From contig NZ_AUBR01000009.1 in assembly GCF_000429345.1 (NCBI RefSeq), positions 1 to 64,000 of the forward strand: a stretch of DNA of 64,000 bases, in the 5' to 3' direction. The translations under genes were made by a program, and so were the position numbers. Of the stretch, positions 59,426 to 64,000 are shown one piece after another. How positions within the stretch are numbered: position 1 is the first letter of the stretch; each line of letters starts with the position of its first letter. Origin of the DNA: Desulfovirgula thermocuniculi DSM 16036. GTDB taxonomy: Bacteria; Bacillota; Desulfotomaculia; Desulfotomaculales; Desulfovirgulaceae. Below the pieces are notes generated by a model. That model had not been told where the DNA came from. It saw only the letters and a list, made by a program, of their open reading frames with translations, and did not search any database.

Positions 59426-60892
59426 TTAGGAAACCAAGCGCCGGAACTCCTCACCGGAGATTCTCTCCTTTTCCAGCAGCGCTTCAACCACCTTCTCCAG
59501 CAACTCCTTTCTCTCGCTCAGGAAGCGGCGCACGCGCTCCTCCTGCCCCCGCAGGATCTCGGTAATGGCACGGTAGCGCAGCCCCCGGGGCAGGCTCTCC
59601 GCATCCACCACCCCCAGGCTGGACATGCCGTTTTTAATCATCTGCTCCGCCACGCGGGCGGCCTCCTGAAAATCGCCTCCCGCGCCGGTGCTGCGGCTCC
59701 CCAGGACCAGCTCCTCGGCCACCGCTCCGGCCAGCATGACGGCTACCTGGTTCTCCAGGTACTCCCGGGTGTGCAGGTAGGGGTCGTCCTCCGGGACCTG
59801 GCGCATGTAGCCGAGGGCCTGGCCCCTGGGGGTGATGGTGAGCGAGGAAACCGAGCCCGGCTTAACCAGCTCGCTCACCAGGGCGTGGCCGGCTTCGTGC
59901 ACAGCCACCCGCCTCAGCTCTTCCGCCGAGGGGCGGCGGTCCAGACGCTCGCCCATCATCACCTTCTCCACCGCTTCCTGGAAATGCCGCTGGCAGATGA
60001 CCTCGCTGCCCTCCCGCATGGCCAGGATGGCGGCCTCGTTGGCCAGGCTCTCCAGGTGGGCCCCGCTAAAGCCAAAGGTTTCCTTGGCCAGCTCCTCCAG
60101 GGACACATCGTCCCCCAGCGGCTTGTTCCTCGTGTGCAGCCGGAGGATTTCCAGCCGCCCCTGCCTGTCGGGAAGGTCCACCCTCACCAGGCGGTCAAAC
60201 CTCCCGGGCCGCAGGAGGGCCGGATCCAGCATGTCCGGGCGGTTTGTGGCCGCCACCACCAGTACCCTCACCCGGTCGTCTACCTTTAACCCATCCATCT
60301 CCACCAGGAGCTGGTTGAGGGTCTGGTCGTACTCGTGGTGGCTGGCGTTGGTGCCCCTCCGGGCGCCCAGGATGTCAATCTCATCAATAAAGATAAGGGC
60401 GTTTTTCTTTCCCTGGCGCAGGGCCGCCTCCCTGGCCGTCTGGAACAGGCGCCTCACCCTCTGGGCACCCACGCCCGCGTAAACTTCGATAAATTCCGAT
60501 CCGTTGCAGGCAATGAAAACGGCATCGGTGTAGCTGGCCGCCGCGCGGGCCAGCAAGGTTTTTCCCGTTCCCGGAGGCCCGGTGAGGAGTATGCCCTTCA
60601 AGGGCCTGATGCCCAGCTTCTTAATCTGGTGGTAATTTTTAATAAAATCCAGAGCCTCGCGCAGCTCCTGGATGGCCGAGGCCTGGCCGCCGATGTCCGC
60701 AAAGGAAACTTCCTGCTGGTTAACCGGTTGTTCGGGAACAAAGTGACGGGCCAGCAGGCCCCGAGAGCGGGCGATGTAATACAGCCCTGCACCGGCCGCC
60801 CCCAGGAAAAGCAAGGGGGTAACGTCGTAACCGTTAAGGTACATAAAAAGCAGGCCGGCCAGGGCCAGGCCCAAACCCACTTCCTTTGCCAC
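59426..60892 (-). CDS. FtsH-like AAA+ metalloprotease lacking the extracytoplasmic domain
   Basis: The 488-residue protein has two closely spaced membrane segments (about 5-40) joined by only a few residues (NGYDVT), so the usual external domain of FtsH is missing. The rest is complete: Walker A GPPGTGKT, Walker B ALIFIDEID, arginine finger region RPGRFDR, zinc site HEAGH (about 330) and third ligand Asp in GGDFQEA. It should degrade membrane or cytosolic proteins. It is likely a second FtsH paralogue, possibly for sporulation. GTG start after GGGAG. Confidence 0.88.
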   Translation of the reverse strand: MAKEVGLGLALAGLLFMYLNGYDVTPLLFLGAAGAGLYYIARSRGLLARHFVPEQPVNQQEVSFADIGGQASAIQELREALDFIKNYHQIKKLGIRPLKGILLTGPPGTGKTLLARAAASYTDAVFIACNGSEFIEVYAGVGAQRVRRLFQTAREAALRQGKKNALIFIDEIDILGARRGTNASHHEYDQTLNQLLVEMDGLKVDDRVRVLVVAATNRPDMLDPALLRPGRFDRLVRVDLPDRQGRLEILRLHTRNKPLGDDVSLEELAKETFGFSGAHLESLANEAAILAMREGSEVICQRHFQEAVEKVMMGERLDRRPSAEELRRVAVHEAGHALVSELVKPGSVSSLTITPRGQALGYMRQVPEDDPYLHTREYLENQVAVMLAGAVAEELVLGSRSTGAGGDFQEAARVAEQMIKNGMSSLGVVDAESLPRGLRYRAITEILRGQEERVRRFLSERKELLEKVVEALLEKERISGEEFRRLVS

Positions 60893-60932
60893 CCGCGGAT
60901 CTCCCTTTCAACTGCTGATTATACGACAAACT

Positions 60933-60941
60933 ATTATATCA
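60933..60941 (-). promoter_or_regulatory. extended -10 promoter of the FtsH-like gene
   Basis: On the minus strand TGATATAAT (60941-60933), a perfect extended -10, about 40 nt ahead of the GTG start. A second TATAAT lies at 60923-60918. Confidence 0.6.
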
Positions 60942-60974
60942 CAGGTGCAAAATAAATACGGACCGGAAATGTTT

Positions 60975-61496
60975 TCATGGCCTTTGCCGGTCCCTGGGCA
61001 CCACGGCATAGAGGTAGTGATCGCCGCGCTCCATGCACAGGTACATGTTCTCCTCATCCAGGAAAAGCGCCGCCCTCGCGCCCACCCGTGCGGCTTCCTC
61101 TTCTACGCAGCGGGCCGCCTCCCGGTAGTTGCCCCGCACCTGGGCTTCATACAGGGCGAGGTGGGCGCGGTTGTAGGCTTTCTGCAGCTCCCCGTCCCTC
61201 TTGTCCCTGATTTCCAGCACGAAAGGGCGGCGGCCCAACACCTCCTGCAGGGAATCCCTCAACTCCCGGTAGGTGGAGGGGAAGTCTTCTACCTTTTTCA
61301 GCCCCACGGTAACGAGGAAGGTCCCTTTTTGCCTTTGCAGGGTAAAGGATTCCACCGCCCCGTGGGCCCTGAGCGCTCTTTCCAGAGGCTCCCGGTAGCT
61401 GAAGTGATTAAAAGCCCACTGGAGGGCCCCCAAGAGCAAAAAACCGGCCCCAAAGGCCAACAGCACCACGGGTATGCGCCAGCCGCGCCACTGCAT
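60975..61496 (-). CDS. membrane-anchored hypothetical protein
   Basis: The 173-residue protein has one N-terminal membrane helix (about 8-30, IPVVLLAFGAGFLLLGALQW) and a mixed alpha/beta domain outside or inside (SYREPLERALRAHGAVESFTLQ, FVLEIRDKRDGELQKAYNRA, ARAALFLDEENMYLCMERG). Located 3 bp after pgsA and likely in the rimO-pgsA transcript. I recognise no family. Confidence 0.75.
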   Translation of the reverse strand: MQWRGWRIPVVLLAFGAGFLLLGALQWAFNHFSYREPLERALRAHGAVESFTLQRQKGTFLVTVGLKKVEDFPSTYRELRDSLQEVLGRRPFVLEIRDKRDGELQKAYNRAHLALYEAQVRGNYREAARCVEEEAARVGARAALFLDEENMYLCMERGDHYLYAVVPRDRQRP

Positions 61497-61499
61497 GGG

Positions 61500-62045
61500 C
61501 TAATAACCACCCTTTTTTATTACTGCCCAGCCGCGGCGGAAGTAATCCCACCCGGAGAGGAGGGTTAAAAGCAGCGCCGCCATCAGGGCAAGATTGGCCG
61601 GAGTGGGATCGTGCCAGCTAAAAGGGCTTTCCTGCCAGAAAAGGGCGGCCAGGGCCACCACCTGGCATGCCGTTTTGAGCTTGGCCGTAAGGCTGGCCTC
61701 CAGCACTTCCCCCTCCCGGCTTAAAAAAGAGCGCAGGCCGGTGACGGCCAGCTCCCGGCCAATAATGATCATGGCCACCCAGCCGGGCAAGCGGTGCATC
61801 TCCACCAGGGAAACGAGGGCCGCACACACCAAAAGCTTGTCTGCCAGCGGGTCCATGAGCTTGCCCAGGCGGGTGACCATGCGGCGCTTCCGGGCCAGGT
61901 AGCCGTCCAGGCCGTCTGTGAGGGCGGCCAGCAGGAAAAGGGCACCGGCCAGGCGGGCGCCATAAGGTACCTGCCAGTAGGCCACGGCCACAAAGAGGGG
62001 AACCAGAAGCACGCGCAAAAGCGTCAGGCGGTTGGGCAGGTTCAT
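61500..62045 (-). CDS. pgsA: CDP-diacylglycerol-glycerol-3-phosphate 3-phosphatidyltransferase
   Basis: The 181-residue membrane enzyme makes phosphatidylglycerophosphate. The CDP-alcohol phosphotransferase signature DGLDGYLARKRRMVTRLG (through MDPLADK, about 43-75) is complete, with the expected DG-x2-AR-x8-G-x3-D-x3-D pattern. The ATG overlaps the rimO stop by 4 bp. The rodZ-rimO-pgsA-cinA-recA order is a classic Firmicute neighbourhood. Confidence 0.95.
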   Translation of the reverse strand: MNLPNRLTLLRVLLVPLFVAVAYWQVPYGARLAGALFLLAALTDGLDGYLARKRRMVTRLGKLMDPLADKLLVCAALVSLVEMHRLPGWVAMIIIGRELAVTGLRSFLSREGEVLEASLTAKLKTACQVVALAALFWQESPFSWHDPTPANLALMAALLLTLLSGWDYFRRGWAVIKKGGY

Positions 62046-63367
62046 GCCAGCTCTCCCACCAGATCATATTCCCTGGCGCGGGTTATCTTCACCTTCACAA
62101 ACTCACCGGGTGAGAGAGGGGAGCCGTGGGCGCTGAAAATGACCCTGCCGTCCACTTCGGGAGCATCGCCCTCGCTGCGCCCCACATAGCGCCTGCCCCT
62201 TCTCCCCTCCACCAGGACCAGCCGGCTGGTGCCCACCAGGGAGCGATGGTAAGCCAGGGAAATCTGCCGCTGCAGGGACATGGCCCGGTGGTAGCGCTCC
62301 TCTTTCACTTCCTCCGGGACCTGGTCCGGCAAGGCGGCGGCAGGAGTACCCTCTTCGGCGCTGTACTTAAAAAGACCGGCGCGCTCAAAGCGCATCTCCC
62401 GCATGAAATCACACAACTGCTGGAAGTCTTCCTCCCTTTCCCCGGGAAAACCAACCATGAAGGTGGTGCGCATGACCAAACCCGGGATGGCCTCCCGCAG
62501 TTGCCCGATAATCTCCCTCAGGCGGCCGGCGGTGGCCCCGCGCCCCATGCGCTCCAGGACAGCCGGGCTGGCGTGCTGGAGGGGCAGGTCAATGTAGCGG
62601 CAAATCTTGGGCGAGGAGGACAAGACCTCTATCAGCTCTTCGGTAATACCTTCCGGGTGGCAGTACATCAGGCGCAGCCAGGTAATGCCCGGTACTTCCG
62701 TTAACTCTTTTAGCAGCCGGGGTAGGCTGCGTTGCCCGTAAAGATCCAGCCCGTAGCGGGTGGTATCCTGGGCTACCAGGATGATTTCCCTGGCCCCTTC
62801 CGCGGCCAGCTTCCGCGCCTCTGCCACCACATCCTCCAGGGGCCGACTGCGGTACGGGCCCCTTATGAGGGGTATGGCACAGTACGTGCAGCAATTGCTG
62901 CACCCCTCGGCAATCTTAAGGTAGGCCGTGTAGCGCGGCGTGGCCCTCAGGCGCGGCGCGGCCCCCTCATAGCTGCAGCCGGGGTCGCCTACCGCCAGCA
63001 CCCTCTCCCCCGCCAGGGCCCTTTGCACCGCCCGGGCCACCTGGTGAATCATCCCGGTGCCCAGGAGGCCGTCAACCTCGGGCATTTCCTCCATGAGCTC
63101 CCCGGGGTACCGCTGTGCCAGGCAGCCCGCCACGAGCAGCACCCGGCAGCGGCCGTCCTCCTTGTACCTGGCCAGGCGCAGGATCTCCTCTATGGACTCC
63201 TCCTTGGCCGGGGTGATGAAGCCGCAGGTATTGACGATGATGACCTCGGCTTCTTCCAGGTGCGCGGTGATGGCAAAGCCGGCCTCCCGCAGGTGCCCCA
63301 GCATGATCTCCGCATCCACCAGGTTCTTGGGGCAGCCCAGACTGATCATCCCCACACGCAACGACAC
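62042..63367 (-). CDS. rimO: ribosomal protein uS12 methylthiotransferase RimO
   Basis: The 441-residue radical SAM enzyme adds a methylthio group to an aspartate of ribosomal protein S12. It has the N-terminal MTTase domain (SLGCPKNLVDAE, NTCGFI, AGCLAQRY hold the second-cluster Cys), radical SAM motif CSNCCTYCAIP (about 145-155) and a C-terminal TRAM domain. SLGCPKNLVDAE separates it from MiaB. GTG 63367 after GGGGGGAA is favoured over the longer frame to 63391. Confidence 0.95.
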   Translation of the reverse strand: MSLRVGMISLGCPKNLVDAEIMLGHLREAGFAITAHLEEAEVIIVNTCGFITPAKEESIEEILRLARYKEDGRCRVLLVAGCLAQRYPGELMEEMPEVDGLLGTGMIHQVARAVQRALAGERVLAVGDPGCSYEGAAPRLRATPRYTAYLKIAEGCSNCCTYCAIPLIRGPYRSRPLEDVVAEARKLAAEGAREIILVAQDTTRYGLDLYGQRSLPRLLKELTEVPGITWLRLMYCHPEGITEELIEVLSSSPKICRYIDLPLQHASPAVLERMGRGATAGRLREIIGQLREAIPGLVMRTTFMVGFPGEREEDFQQLCDFMREMRFERAGLFKYSAEEGTPAAALPDQVPEEVKEERYHRAMSLQRQISLAYHRSLVGTSRLVLVEGRRGRRYVGRSEGDAPEVDGRVIFSAHGSPLSPGEFVKVKITRAREYDLVGELA

Positions 63368-63429
63368 ACACAATTCCCCCCTGCACACCAAGCAGTTTTA
63401 AGTATACCACAAGAAGGCTCTCCCTCCGC

Positions 63430-63471
63430 AGAAAAAAAAGAACCCCCGCAAAATTCCTAGGGGAAGCGGGG
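63430..63471 (-). terminator. intrinsic terminator between the zinc-ribbon gene and rimO
   Basis: On the minus strand CCCCGC (63471-63466) pairs with GCGGGG (63449-63444), followed by GTTCTTTTTTTT. So rimO probably starts its own transcript. Confidence 0.75.
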
Positions 63472-63481
63472 CTGCTCTGCG

Positions 63482-63802
63482 CTATCCCAGAAGGCTGGCG
63501 ATGCTTTCATGAAGGTGGGCATTGAGCTGGAGCATGACTTTCCTTAGCGAATCGTCATCGTCAACCACGTACCCCTCGCCCCAGCGGGAGATGAGGTACT
63601 GCACAAAGGCCAGATAGCCCTTCATGGAAGCTACCCTAAAGAGATCGCGCGAAACGTTATTTCGCGGCTGGCCGGGACACCCCCATCCCGGCCGGTGGGT
63701 GATGGTAAAGTTGCCCAGCTTCCCATCACCCTGGTACCACGAGAGAACCCCGTCGTACAAGCCTATCTCTTTACCGCAAGAGCTGCAGATAAAGGGAACC
63801 AC
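63482..63802 (-). CDS. small zinc-ribbon-like hypothetical protein
   Basis: The 106-residue protein has a CxxC pair at its N-terminus (FICSSCGKE) and one further Cys (GWGCPG), then a helical acidic C-terminal half (VDDDDSLRKVMLQLNAHLHESI). With only three cysteines a classical ribbon needs a His (HRPGW) as ligand. The GTG start follows rodZ by about 11 bp, suggesting co-transcription. No family is recognised. Confidence 0.7.
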   Translation of the reverse strand: MVPFICSSCGKEIGLYDGVLSWYQGDGKLGNFTITHRPGWGCPGQPRNNVSRDLFRVASMKGYLAFVQYLISRWGEGYVVDDDDSLRKVMLQLNAHLHESIASLLG

Positions 63803-63813
63803 CCCCTTAACCC

Positions 63814-64000
63814 CTAGCCCCGGTTCGAGGCCAGGAACTCCCTGCTCACCACCTGCCCCCGCTCGCCCAGCACGCCCAGGTCGCGCCCGTTTATCTGCAC
63901 GTTGACCACACCGGCGTTCCCCAGCTTTACGCGGATGCGCTCTTTAGCCTGAAACGTCTTGGATTCGTTGGCCAAAACCTCGCCGGTAAAGGCAGTTCTC
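63814..64000 (-). CDS. rodZ: RodZ-type cell-shape protein, C-terminal fragment (runs off the window)
   Basis: Only the last 61 codons are inside the window: TAFTGEVLANESKTFQAKE, RIRVKLGNAGVVNVQINGRD, LGVLGERGQVVSREFLASN. This is the DUF4115 beta domain that ends RodZ/YmfM proteins, after an N-terminal Cro-like helix-turn-helix and one membrane helix, which would lie beyond 64000. The gene order rodZ-(zinc protein)-rimO-pgsA supports it. RodZ links MreB to the envelope. Confidence 0.85.
   Translation of the reverse strand, partial: RTAFTGEVLANESKTFQAKERIRVKLGNAGVVNVQINGRDLGVLGERGQVVSREFLASNRG

Noticed and set aside
1-64000. Mobile elements, integrases, CRISPR arrays, rRNA or tRNA genes
   Set aside because: No transposase- or integrase-like protein, no regularly spaced repeats and no tRNA-like cloverleaf were seen in either strand.

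Overview
The window looks like chromosome from an anaerobic, spore-forming, probably thermophilic Firmicute of the Peptococcaceae type (Desulfotomaculum/Pelotomaculum-like). The basis is a bifurcating-type [FeFe]-hydrogenase operon with its maturases, sporulation genes (spoVS, a spoIIIE/ftsK translocase, a GerM-domain lipoprotein), a T-box leader on aromatic biosynthesis, LL-diaminopimelate aminotransferase, and frequent GTG/TTG starts in GC-rich DNA. The species assignment is inference. I saw no CRISPR array, insertion sequence, rRNA or tRNA gene.

Layout. 0-14.7 kb: a LysR regulator faces a nine-gene hydrogenase operon (minus strand): the NuoE-, NuoF- and 2Fe-2S-like subunits and catalytic HydA, interleaved with a second HydS/HfsB-like hydrogenase, two DRTGG proteins and two histidine-kinase/anti-sigma-type ATPases. 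Upstream on the same strand lies the H-cluster assembly operon (TM1266-family regulator, aspartase, hydF, hydE, hydG), preceded by a leader RNA that looks like a transcription attenuator. 14.7-23.5 kb: small proteins, an SPL-like radical SAM protein, an HtrA-type protease, a bifunctional nuclease, the phenylalanine genes pheA and aroF behind a Phe T-box with duplicated antiterminator/terminator modules, a radical SAM protein and an iron-sulfur flavoprotein. 23.5-35.6 kb: a catabolic region with a TRAP transporter and IclR regulator, a class III CoA transferase, butyrate kinase, phosphate butyryltransferase, an alpha/beta hydrolase and a hydantoinase A/B pair. 35.6-41.1 kb: a zinc-ribbon protein with a leader able to hide its ribosome binding site, an HPP protein, lgt, spoIIIE/ftsK and two very small membrane proteins. 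41.2-51 kb: a PASTA penicillin-binding protein and the late cobalamin genes (alpha-ribazole phosphatase, cobD, cobS, cbiA, cbiB, cobQ, cobU). 51-64 kb: dapL, a PHP phosphoesterase, dipeptidase, spoVS, rny, a candidate structured small RNA, recA, cinA, a shortened FtsH-like protease, pgsA, rimO and the 3' end of rodZ.

How the parts fit. Hydrogenase subunits and H-cluster assembly form two adjacent operons of one redox system, with a built-in set of putative sensory proteins. The cobalamin genes cover only the a,c-diamide/amide and nucleotide-loop half of the pathway. The 51-64 kb block is a conserved housekeeping and sporulation neighbourhood.

Three genes (aspA, dctM, possibly buk) show likely one-base frame breaks at short homopolymers. 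Either the assembly has small indels or these genes are decaying; reads would decide.
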